Source: Zizania palustris (Eukaryota; Streptophyta; Magnoliopsida; Poales; Poaceae). Taken from it: a stretch of DNA of 64,000 nucleotides. The position numbers and the translations under genes are program-made. The notes below the pieces were generated by a model, which made no database searches, was not told the DNA's origin, and saw only the letters and a program-made list of their open reading frames with translations. Of this stretch, positions 32,469 to 44,400 are shown in pieces (position 1 is the stretch's first letter; each line of letters begins with the position of its first letter). Location of the stretch: the NCBI GenBank assembly GCA_019279435.1, contig JAAALK010000289.1, positions 87,203,023 through 87,267,022 of the forward strand, in the 5' to 3' direction.

Positions 32469-35400
32469 GCAGAACTCAATACTAGAGTGGCTGTTCTTTT
32501 CGCAACAATAGGTGGATTGGATCATTATCCAAGCAAGAATTTTAATCAAATCAAGGGAATTTTAATCTTGATTCATTTGATCTTGATAATGATAGAATGC
32601 TAGCTTTTTGAGATTTGTCACCCTTTAAGATTATACATGTGTAATTTAGTGCACTTCACACAACCAATTTTCTATAATACTGATTGACAAGTATTTTCGG
32701 GAATGCCAAGCTTGTAATCTCTTTTTTGTCTCTTCACGACTATTTAGTATATTGCATTTGTTGGGCCCCAAGAAGTTGTTGTAAGATCACATCTTAATGT
32801 CATGCAGGTAGTGCTGCGTGCTTTGTCAACTCCACCTTTTAAAGACTATTGTGTCTGGTGGTCACTTTCAGACTCCAAATACGCGGGCACAACTATGATT
32901 ATAAAGAAGAAGTTTGAACCAAAGAAAATATCATTCAATTTGGATAGAACATGTAAGATCGGAGATGCATGACCTCATATTTTCCTTTCATAGGCAATCA
33001 TCTCCATTATCTGTCATGGGTACATGGATTCCATGGACGGGGAGGATAGCTAAACATTGTGGTTGAATTGATAACTGATGAAGAAGTAGTGAGTCGAGGC
33101 CTTGGACCTCGTCGGTGCGGCAAAGCCATAACGGCCTGCGAATAGAACCCACAGGCTACTGTTCACGTGAACAGTACCGCGTGATACCATAGCGGATTAG
33201 GATTTTGTTAGTTTAGGTTAAGGAGTCCTATTAGATTAATTCTGTTTAGATTATTCTGTTAGGATTTAGTATATTAGACCAATTAGAGGGGTTGGTCTTG
33301 TGTCTATATAAATAGGACCCCAATCAGGTGTTTAGTCGTCGAGTATTCAGTTTAGGATTTGCCTCCCTATATCCCCTACCTCGTTGGTGCGTTAGATCGT
33401 ACGGCTCCGCTGTGTCGACAAGGTCCAGGCCCTTGACCATCTATCCCTTATAAATACAATCTTCGTTCTTGAATTATCGTCTCAGTTGGAAGTTCTCCCT
33501 GTACCCGTGACAATATGGTATCAGAGATCACTGGTTTGCCCACCATCCCATGAATATGACTTGACACCTAACATGAATACGACTCAAGCCTTTTATATCT
33601 CGGCTTGTGGTGGACTCCATCCCACCCCTTGTAGAGATAGGACAACTCCAAACCGTGAAGAGGATCCTGTGCTATGTCACGGGGACTTTTGACTACGGCT
33701 TGTACTACCTGAGGTGCCTCGGTGCGGCACATTTCATCGGGTACAACGACAGCGACAACGCCGGCGACATCGACACAAGCAAGAGCACCAGTGGGATGCT
33801 GTTCTTCCTTGGAAAGTGTCTAATTAGCTGGCAGTCAGTCAAGCATCAAGTGGTGGTCATGTCCAGTTGCGAGGCAGAGTACATCGCAGCCACTTCTACA
33901 TCAACTCAGGCTCTCTGGCTGGCTCAGCTGCTTGGCGATCTTCTTGGCAGAGATGCCGAAGCAGTGGAGCTCAGGGTGGACAATAAGTCTGCTTTGGCTT
34001 TGGTAAAGAACCCTATCTTCCACGAGCGCATCAAGCACATCCGGGTGAAGTACCACTTCATCCGGAGTTGTTTGGATGAGGGGAGTGTGAAGGCCAGCTA
34101 CATCAACACTCAAGACTAACTCGCCGACTTCCTCACCAAGTCGCTTGGGCGGATCAAGTTCCAGGAGCTTCGCGCCAGGATTGGGTTGGTTCAGATTTCC
34201 CAGAAGGCGCCACACAATACTTAGGTGGAGATTGAGAGGATAAGTCTATGTGTGTTCGGCATGACATGTTGTTTGGCATGACATGTGTGATGTCCATGTG
34301 TGGACAAGTTTATAGTCTTAAGCATCTTTAGCATTTTTTGTTTTAACATCTTAGATTAGCATCTTTACTTTAGCATCTTAGACTAGACTAAACATTTTTG
34401 CTTTAGCATCTTAGACTAGCATCTTTGCTTTAGCATCTTAGACTAACATCTAGCGTCTTGGTCTTGGTAGTATATTGGGTTGCATGGCTAGCCTATATAT
34501 ATGTATCCCCAACCATTCTGGTTGGCATGGCATTTGAGTGAGTTGAATGAGAAGAAAATTGCCCCAACTCTTGTCATCTATACCAATGCGAGTGTTCTCT
34601 CTAACAATGTTGTGCCACAGAGGCCCGCATCACTCGATGATGCCGTCATGTTCGCTCGGGCTTTAAAACAACGCGAGGGGGTGCCATAATCGGTGAGAGG
34701 ATAAGTCCATGTGTGTTTGGCATGACATGTTGTTTGGCATGACATGTGTGGACAAGTTTGTGGTCTTGAGCACCCTTAGCATCTTTGCTTTAACATCTTA
34801 GACTAGCATCTTTACTTTAGCATCTTAGACTAGACTAAGCATCTTTGCTTTAGCATCTTAGACTAACATCTTTCAACAACAACATCAACATCAACAAAGC
34901 CTTTTAGTCCCAAGCAAGTTGGGGTAGGCTAGAGTTGAAACCCAACAAGAAGTCACCAAAGAGAGAGAGAGAGGGAGAAAGGGGAGGGGAAAAGCTTTTA
35001 AGAGCACTAAAAGGGAAAAGGCCTAATCACGGTTCAGGCACGTGGATAGCTTCTTTCCAAGCACTTCTATCCAAACACAACTCCTTTGGGATATTCCATT
35101 CCTTCAAGTCCCTTTTGATTGCCTCCTCCCATGTCAAGTTTGGTCGCCCTCTACCTCTCTTCACATTATTGACCCGTCTTATGATACCTCTGTGCACCGG
35201 TGCCTCTGGGGGTCTCCGGTGGACATGCCCAAACCATCTCAACCGGTGTTGCATAAGCTTTTCTTCAATTGGCGCTACTCCTAGCCTATCGTGTATGTCA
35301 TCGTTTCTCACTCGGTCCAATCTTGTGTGCCCACATATCCAACGCAACATACGCATCTCTGTGACACATAGTTGTTGGATATGCCGCCTCTTAGTAGGCC

Positions 35401-38400
35401 AACACTCAGCCCCATATAACATAGCAGGCCTAATCGCCGTCCTGTAGAACTTGCCTTTCAACTTCTGTGGCACTCTCTTGTCACATAGGACTCCCGATGC
35501 TTGACGCCATTTCATCCACCCCGCTTTGATCCTATGGCTAACATCTTCATCAATATCACCATCTCTCTGAAGCATCAATCCCAAATAACGGAAGGTGTCC
35601 TTCTTTGGTACTACTTGGCCTCCCAAGCTTACATCTCCATCCTCACTAATTGTAGTACCAAAGTCACAACTCATATACTCGGTTTTGGTCCTGCTAATTC
35701 TAAATCCTTTTGACTCTAGGGTCTGACGCCATAACTCTAGCTTTCTATTTACTCCTTCCCGGCTTTCATCTACTAGAACTACATCGTCAGCGAAAAGCAT
35801 ACACCAAGGGATATCTCCTTGTATATCCCTCGTGACCTCATCTATCACTAAGGCAAATAGATAAGGGCTCAAAGCTGAACCTTGATGTAGTCCTATGTTA
35901 ATCGGGAAAACATTTGTATCACCATCTTTGCTTTAGCATTTTATACTAGCATCTAGCATCTTTGCTTTACCATTTAGGTTGGACATGACATTCTAGTGAG
36001 TTGAATGAGAAGAAAATTGACTCAACTCTGAGTGTCATCTCTACCAATGCGTGTGTTCTCTCTAACAGTCGGCACCATCTCCGCCCTCGGCGACCACTCG
36101 TACCCTGATGCGGACGACACCTCGTTCCTAGTAGCTCTCTTTGTCACCTTTGTCCGGGTCCGCGCCCGCTAGTTCGGCGGCATCGGTGGACAAACCCGCG
36201 TCAAACATTCGCCACCTCTCGCTGGCGAAGTATCCCAGCGTCGTAAAGACTAGCAGTGCTTTCATTGTGACGAGTCGTTCGTTGCTGGCCACAGGCTCGT
36301 TTGCAAGCATCTGTTCTGCATTGAGGTCATCGACGACGACGATTCCACCGCGACCGACAACGACGCTTCGGACCCCACCATCAGCCTCCATGCCCTCATG
36401 TGGATCACACCTCGGTTCGGAAAAAACATTGCAGCTCGTTGTCGACATCAACGACGCCTGGCTCACGTCGCTCCTAGACTTGGGCTCCACGCACAACTTC
36501 ATCGACTTGGAGGCGGTGGAGTGGGCTGTCCTCACGTTCACGAGTCACGACGACCTCCAAGTGGCAGTGGCCAATGGCGACCTCGTCCAGAGCCCAGGGT
36601 GCTGCCGACACCTTGCCATGACCATCGACGATGAGCGCTTTCGCATTGACTGCTACGGCCTGCCCCTCGGGTCCTACGAGATGGTGCTCGGCGTTTAGTG
36701 GCTCGAATCGTTGGGGCCCATTCTCTAGGATTTCGCCCGTTGTCGCTTGTCCTTCGTCTGCAACGGCCACTAGGTGTGCTCGTCCGCCACGGGCGCGCCG
36801 CACCCAGCCGTCGTCCTGTGCGTGGCCGAGGGAGAGGTGCTGGATGATCTCTTGCTGCGCTATGAGGGCCTATTAGCGGAGCCTACCGGGCTACCCCTCG
36901 TCAAGGATAAGTTCCCCATCCTTGTCGTCAAAGAGCTGCTCGACGAATTGCGCGGCACCGTCTTCTTCACCAAGCTTGACCTATGCTCGGGGTACCACCA
37001 GGTGCGGATGCACGACGACGCCGTGGAGAAGACAGCGTTCCGCACGCACCAGGGGCTCTTTGAGTTCCTTGTCATGCCTTTTGGCTTGACGAACGCGCCG
37101 ACGACCTTCCAAGCTTTGATGAACGACGTCCTCCGCTCGTTTCTCCACCGGTTCGTGCTCGACTGCTCGTCTTCTTCTATGATATCCTCATCTACAACTC
37201 GTCATGGTCGGAAATTCTCCGTGACATCAATCTTGTGCTAGCCAAACTACATGAGCATCAGCTGGTGGTCAAGCGCACAGAGTGTTCCTTCGGTGAACGC
37301 TCCGTGGCCTACCTTGGCCACATCATTTTCGCCGCCGACGTTGCCTTCGACGCGTAGAAGGTCCGGGCGGTCCTCTAATGGCCCCTGCCTCGCTCGGTCC
37401 GCACAGTTCGGTCATTCCTCAGCCGCGCCGGATAGTACCGTTGGCTCATCAAGGACTTTGACACCATCACATAGCCCCTGACGCGCCTGCTCTGCAAGGA
37501 CGACTTTGGATGAGGGTCGGAGGCGGAGGCCTCATTCAAGGCGCTCCAGCGCGCACTGACCATGGCGCCAACATTGCAACTGCCCGACTTCGACAAGGAG
37601 TTCGTCGTCGAGTGCGACGTGTCAGGCTCCAGCATCGGTGGCGTGCTGCACCGGTGGTCTTCTTCGGTCAGCCGCTCGGCCCGCACCACTCCATGTTGGG
37701 GAATAAGTGAGTTACGCTAGCTGGCAAATTCAAAATTTCCGTCCTAAGCCTAAGACCCATGCACGTGCGAGATCATAGATCGTTACCTTCTAGCACAAAA
37801 CACGCTAGGTGTAGTGGAAGAAGATGTCGGAGTAGCAAGTCAAGCCTATCCTTGCTTCGTCCCGATCGTTCCTCGCCAATCCAATCGGTGAAGACGACGT
37901 AGATGTTCACGTGAAGAAGTCCACGAGCGTCGCTATTGGAGCAATGCTTTCACGATATCCACACATACAGGGATGGAGTTCCTCCCACGGTAGCGTGCTA
38001 GCACCACACGTGAGAAACAGAAAAACCTCGACCTCAACAATTGAGGTCAAGAAAGGGAGGAGAAGAGTCTATGGTGGCTAGATCTAATCTATGCTTAATG
38101 CTTGTCCCAAGACCTCCTCCTCTCTTTATATAGGGCTGAGAGCCCCTGGTGGTGCACATCTCGAAACCCACAAATTGGTTATAACCAATTTGTATTCGTA
38201 AGAGATACAATCTGTTTGCCCACGTCAGAACTTCCGATCCTAGATCGGAACTTCCGATAGGGTATTTTAGGTCTCTTGATTCAGTACGACACGCAACAGA
38301 TTTAATCTGTTTTTGCCCACCTCGAAACTTCCGATACACATATCAGAACTTCCGATCAGTACAATTCTCTCCGATTCTAAATCGGAACTTCTGCTCGTCG

Positions 38401-41400
38401 GAACTTCCGATACCATATCGGAACTTCTGAAGCAACTTTTACTCTCTGACTTGAGACCAGAAAATAATCGGAACTTCTGATACTACCTATCGGATCTTTC
38501 GATACACGGAATTTTCTTGGGCATATTCATCAATCTCCCACTTGCACAAGAACCAATTCTTTGCATGTTTCTTAATCCATCCCGTTAAGTGTGTGACCCG
38601 ATAGGTTCATACACTAACGATTGTTCATTGGAAACCGTTTTCTACTCACTGATCAATAGCGGTTCCTAGCAGCACATATTGACCCCGAAAGCGTACAAAA
38701 TCAATTTTCACTGAACCTTGATATATGCAAGCACCAGTCGGGCAGTCCCTTTACCACACGCCGTCAGTCAAGCTCAAGGCGAGATATGTGCCACCCTTTT
38801 TAGTAATAGTGGCATGACCATGCACTTTACCAATCTAATACATCGAGGGGCCCAAAGACCGCTCTCTCGTTATTAGGTGTAAATTCCGTCTTGACCGCTC
38901 ACATCCCACGACATGTTTCACAACACACCTGAAAATAACCCTTATTACTACCCTGTTACGGAATAGCGTCTAAGTGTGTCACTACACATTCTGGAATCAA
39001 ATGACGATCTTAGGTCCAAGGACTCTGTAGGTACACCTACACCATTTGAGATGACAACTAATGACATAATACAATAACAATCCCAACAGTATCTCAAGTG
39101 GGTCTATCTAACACCATGTTAACCAACATGTGTTCACATAACTGATTTGACATCTCTATGTCTATGATCTATGAAACGTGATCATCAATCAGTCAGATGT
39201 GTTAATCTTTGTATCATCACTGTTCCACATGATGACAAGATTAGGGATTCCTTTTGAATAATATCGTTATAACACAAATAGTTTCACATAACAAGTCATC
39301 CACTCATTAATCAAATGTAAACGACATTTATTCAAGAAACAAGATAACAATTATCCTCACACATTAGCATAGACTTTACTAGCATCTTCTGTTACACATG
39401 ACTCACTCACATAAATATCTAATACCCATAGAGCTCAGGTGCGCCTCATGCTTGGGTTGTGGAAGAGGTTTCGTCAACGAATTCACTATGTTCAAATTCG
39501 TGTGCACCTTGCAAATCTTCACATCACCTCTCACAATGATCTCGCGGATCAGGTGATATTGTTGAATTATATGTTTGGACTTCTGGTGTGATCTAGGCTC
39601 CTTAGCTTGCGCAATGGCACCACTATTATCACAATAGAGGTCCACTGGACTGGATGCACTAGGAACAACACCCATCTCATAAACAAACTTTCTGATCCAA
39701 ACGACCTCTTTTGCAACTTCTGATGTGGCGATATACTTAGCTTTTGTTGTAAAATCGACTACTGTCTCTTGTTTGGAACTTTTCCTACTCATTGCGCCTC
39801 TATTGAGGCACAACACAAAGCCAGATTGCGATCGAGAATCATCTTTATCGGTCTAAAAGCTAACATCCGTGTAACCATTCACAACGAGCTCCTCTTTATC
39901 ATCGTACACTAGGAACATTTTCTCTGTCCTTCTCAAGTACTTGAGGATACTCTTTACTACAGCCTAGTGACTTTCACCCGGGTTAGATTGGTATCTGCTC
40001 GTAACACTTAGAGCATATGACACATCTGGCGTGTACACAACATGACATACATGATGGATCCAATTGCGGAGGCATACGAGATTGCACTCATCTTCTCTAG
40101 CTTATCAGGTGTCGCAGCACACTAAATCTTACTAAAAGAAATACCATGTGACATTGGCAAAAACCTTTCTTAGAATTCTGAATTTTAAACAGTATCAAAA
40201 CCTTGTCAACGTACATACTCTAGCTTAATCCAATTAGCCACTTTGATCTATCTCTATAGATCTTTATGCCCAAAATGTATGCTGCCTCTCCAAAATCTTT
40301 CATCGAGAAACTATTTTTCAGTGAAGTCTTGATAGCATTCAACAAAGGAATGTCATTTCCGATCAACAATATGTCATCCACATATAAAACCAGAAACACA
40401 AGTGAGCTCCCACCAACCTTCTTGTAAACACAAGGCTCTTCCTCGTTTTTTATGAAGCCAAACCCTTTGACTACTTTATCAAAACGAAGATTTCAACTCC
40501 GAGAAGCTTGATTCATCCATTTTCCATATCTCATAATCATAAAATGCGACAATTGATAGTATGGTCCGAATAGACTTAAGCATAGTGACTGACTAAAACG
40601 TTTCATCATAATCAACACCTTGAAACAGTCTGAAACCTTTCGTCACCAATCGTGTCTTATAGATGTGAACATTTCTATCAACGTCCATCTTTTTCTTGAA
40701 GATCCATTTGCACTCAATAGTTTTTACACCATCAGGTGAATCGACCAAGTTCCAAACTTGATTTTCTCGCATAGACTCCAACTTGGATCCAATGGCTCCA
40801 AGCCTTTTCTCAAAGTCTGGTCCCATCACTTCTTCTGCATAGGTATTGGGCTCATCATTGTCCAACAACACATCACGTTGCCCAATGGTCAAAAACATGA
40901 ACCGCTCCGGCGCATGACTCACCCTCCCAGACCTTCGTTGGGCTAGTGTCTCTACAACGGGCTATGCAACATGGATACGGTGGAACACTCGGCAATATTA
41001 TTCATGCTTAATAAACTGGGATTCCCTAATCTCTGGATAACATGGATCAACTCCATTCTTAATTCAGCAAGCACAACGATTTTACTAAATGGATCAGTAG
41101 GAAAATTCTTCAAATGCAAGCGTGGGGTCAGACAAGGCGACCCCCTATCTCCACTACTCTTTGTCATTGCGGCAGAACTGCTACAAATTATGTTGAATAC
41201 AGCAAGCTCACAAGGGATAATCAAGGCTCCGAATTGTCATATGGAAAATGACTTCCCAATAATACAATACGCAGATGACACGCTGATCTTTGTTGAAGCA
41301 ACACAAAGAAACATTTTCTGCATTAAAGGTTTACTAAACACATACACAAACTTTACAGGGCTGAAGATCAATCTTGCTAAATCATGTCTGATCCCATTAA

Positions 41401-44400
41401 ACACAGAAAAGGTCCAAGCAGAGATTCTATCCAAAACTTTTGGCTGTCCACTGGGAGAACTGCCATTACCGTACCTGGGGCTACCACTGGGAACTCGACT
41501 TCCAAAATTTCAAGAATTTGGCGAGCTTCTAAACAGAATTGAAAATAGACTGGCTGCAACTTCATTTTGGCTAACCACTGCAGGGAAATTACAAATAGTT
41601 AATTCGGTCCTCACAGCACTACCAACTTACTCTATGTGCATGTTCCAACTACCAGCAAAAGTTGTACACCGTATTGATCAAGCTCGTCGAGCATGCCTTT
41701 GGAGAGGACGGACACCAGAAGAATCAATGAAGCCTTTGGTTAAATGGGAACATGTTTACAAACCAAAAGAAAAAGGAGGGCTTGGAGTTATCAACATAAG
41801 AGCACAAAACAACGCACTATTGCTTAAAATGTTGGACAAATTTTATAACAAAAGAGACATTCCCTGGGTAAATCTAATTTGGCAGAAATACTACAACTCC
41901 GGGAATGTACCTCATCTCCAAACCAGCAGAGGGTCAGCATGGTGGAAAAGCATCTTAAAACATATTCCTAACTTCCTAGCAATAGCGAGGCCATTGGTCG
42001 GAAATGGAATCACAACATCAATTTGGTTCGACATGTGGACAGATACCCCTATACACCTTATGCTGGGAAGATTATTTACTTTTGCAAAACATCAAGGATG
42101 GTCTATTCAGAAATTCAAAACACAAGATATCTTGGGACAACCATTCTTCCTTCCTTTATCCCTAGAAGCAGAAACGGAGCTAGCTTTTCTTCAACATTTG
42201 CTACTTCAGATCACAATCAGAGAAAACACAAATGACAATTGGAATTACATTTGGGGCAATGGACCATATCAAGCAAAGAAGCTATATGCATATACTTTCA
42301 ATCACATGATAGTGCATCCAGCTTACAAATGGATCTGGAAATGCCAATGTGCGATGAAAATGAAAGTATTCTTCTGGCTATTACTCAAAGACAGGCTAAA
42401 TACGAAATATCTATTACAAAGAAAAAATTTAATGCAGGTAGGAGGAGATTGCCTATGCACGCTATGTGATGAACAATCTAGAGAAACCTCTCATCATTTA
42501 TTCGTCGACTGTCAATTTGCAAAAGAGTGCTGGAATAAAATAGGAATACTCTGGCCAGTAAATGAACAATTGGAAGAACAAGTTGCAATGATCAAAGGTA
42601 ACTGCAGGCAAAAGTTCATTATGGAAGTAATTCTAATTGGAGCTTGGACAATTTGGCTGCATAGAAATAGCTGTATTTTCCGACAACAGGTTCCATCAGT
42701 GACAAACTGGTGGACCAACTTCAAAGAATGTCTTTCGCTTCAAAGTCATAGAATTAAATTAGAAATCATATCAGAACTATTGGCCTGAATAGCAACATCA
42801 CGCTAAATTAGCTGATGCTGATTTACTTTACTATGCCCAACAAAGATTTTCGTTTCTTTGTAAATTAAACTCTGTAAATTACCGTTTTTTCACATAATAG
42901 ATAACCTTAGTAGGAACCTCTCCTGCTGGTTGTTTATCAAAAAAACATCTTGCACATCTTGTTGTGGTTCAGTGGGATCTAGAACACCTTTCAGTGGCTC
43001 TCGAACCTCTTTAAAATGCACCGTCCTCCTACTAACTCCTTTTGAGAGAAACTCTTTCTCAAGGAATACACTATTCCGAGCGACAAACACTTTGCAATCC
43101 TCTCTATTATAGAAATAATATCTTTTGGTTTCCCTAGGATACCCCACAAAGAAGCACTTGTCAAACTTAGAACTGAGCTTGTTAGGCGTCATACGTTTGA
43201 CATAGGCCTCACATCCCCAAATCTTTAGAAAAGACAAACTGGGACGCCTTCCAGACCACATCTCATATGATGTCTTATGTAGGAAGTGCTAGCTGTATTC
43301 CTCTCCCTAGGGTTGGGAGGATAGAAGAAGGGGAGCCTTACAAGAGGGGCCCACACACAGGGGGCCCCACACGACAGACACACACACACACACACTCTAA
43401 CACCCCACCGCAGTCGAAACTCCGGCGCAGCGGATGTTGAGACTAGAGCGGAACTCAGAGAAGGTGGAGGAAGGCAAGCCTTTGGTGAAGATGTCGGCGA
43501 ACTGGGAGGTGGTAGGCACATGTAGAACACGGACATCTCCCACGGCGACATGATCACGAACGAAGTGGAGGTCAATTTCCACATGCTTGGTGCGTTGGTG
43601 CTGGACGGGGTTGGTGGAGAGGTAGACGGCGCTGACGTTGTCGCAGTAGACCAAAGTACTCCTGGCGAGGGGGCTATGGAGCTCCCCGAGGAGCTGCCGG
43701 AGCCAGGATGCCTCGGCCACCCCATTGGCAACCGCCCGGTAATCAGCCTCGGCACTGGAGCGGGAGACAACCGGCTGTCGCTTGGATGACCAAGACACGA
43801 GGTTGCCACCAAGGAAGACGGTGTAGCCGGAGGTGGAGCGACGCGTGTCCGGGCAGCCCGCCCAGTCGGCGTCAGTGTAAACCACGAGCTCAGCAACAGA
43901 AGAACGCTGGAGGTGAAGCCCAAAGTCGAGGGAGCCGCGCAGATAGCGGAGGATCCGCTTCATAGCGGTAAGGTGCGGGTCCCTGGGGTCGTGCATGTGA
44001 AGGCACACCTGCTGCACTGCATAGGAGATATCCGGCCGAGTGAAAGTGAGGTACTGAAGGGCGCCAGCAATGCTTCGGTAGGCAGTGGGATCATCCACTG
44101 GTGCGCCCTTGGTACCGGAAATCTTAGACTGAGCATCGACTGGAGTGGCACAGGGCTTGCAGTCAGTCATCCCTGCGCGTTGAAGGACATCCAAGGCGTA
44201 CTGGCGCTGGTGAAGGAAGAGGCCATCAGGGCGGTGTTCCACTGTCACTCCCAAGAAGTGATGGAGCACACCAAAGTCCTTCATGACAAACTCCTGCTGC
44301 AATGAGGAGACAATCTGCTGAAGTAGAGACGGGCTGGACGCAGTGAGAATAATGTCATCCACATAAAGCAGCGAAGATGACATGTCGTGAGATAAGAACA

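Larger units (their letters stand above)
34694..36067 (+). mobile_element. Copia solo LTR (TGAGAGGATAAG family) carrying a LINE
   Basis: TGAGAGGATAAGTCC to TCTCTAACA, flanked by ATCGG (34689-34693) and GTCGG (36068-36072), a near-perfect 5-bp target duplication within gypsy gag. It is interrupted by the RTE LINE at 34874-35922. Confidence 0.85.
37694..43277 (-). mobile_element. Copia element, minus strand, split by a LINE
   Basis: 3' LTR at 37694-38532; purine tract (minus strand GTGCAAGTGGGAGAT) at about 38533-38548; RNase H, RT and the end of integrase further right. The right end is cut inside integrase at 43277 by the short-LTR copia element. A plus-strand L1 LINE sits at 40962-42887. 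Confidence 0.8.

Noticed and set aside
36128..36541. 137-aa minus-strand ORF
   Set aside because: Antisense to gypsy gag/protease, with no recognisable domain.
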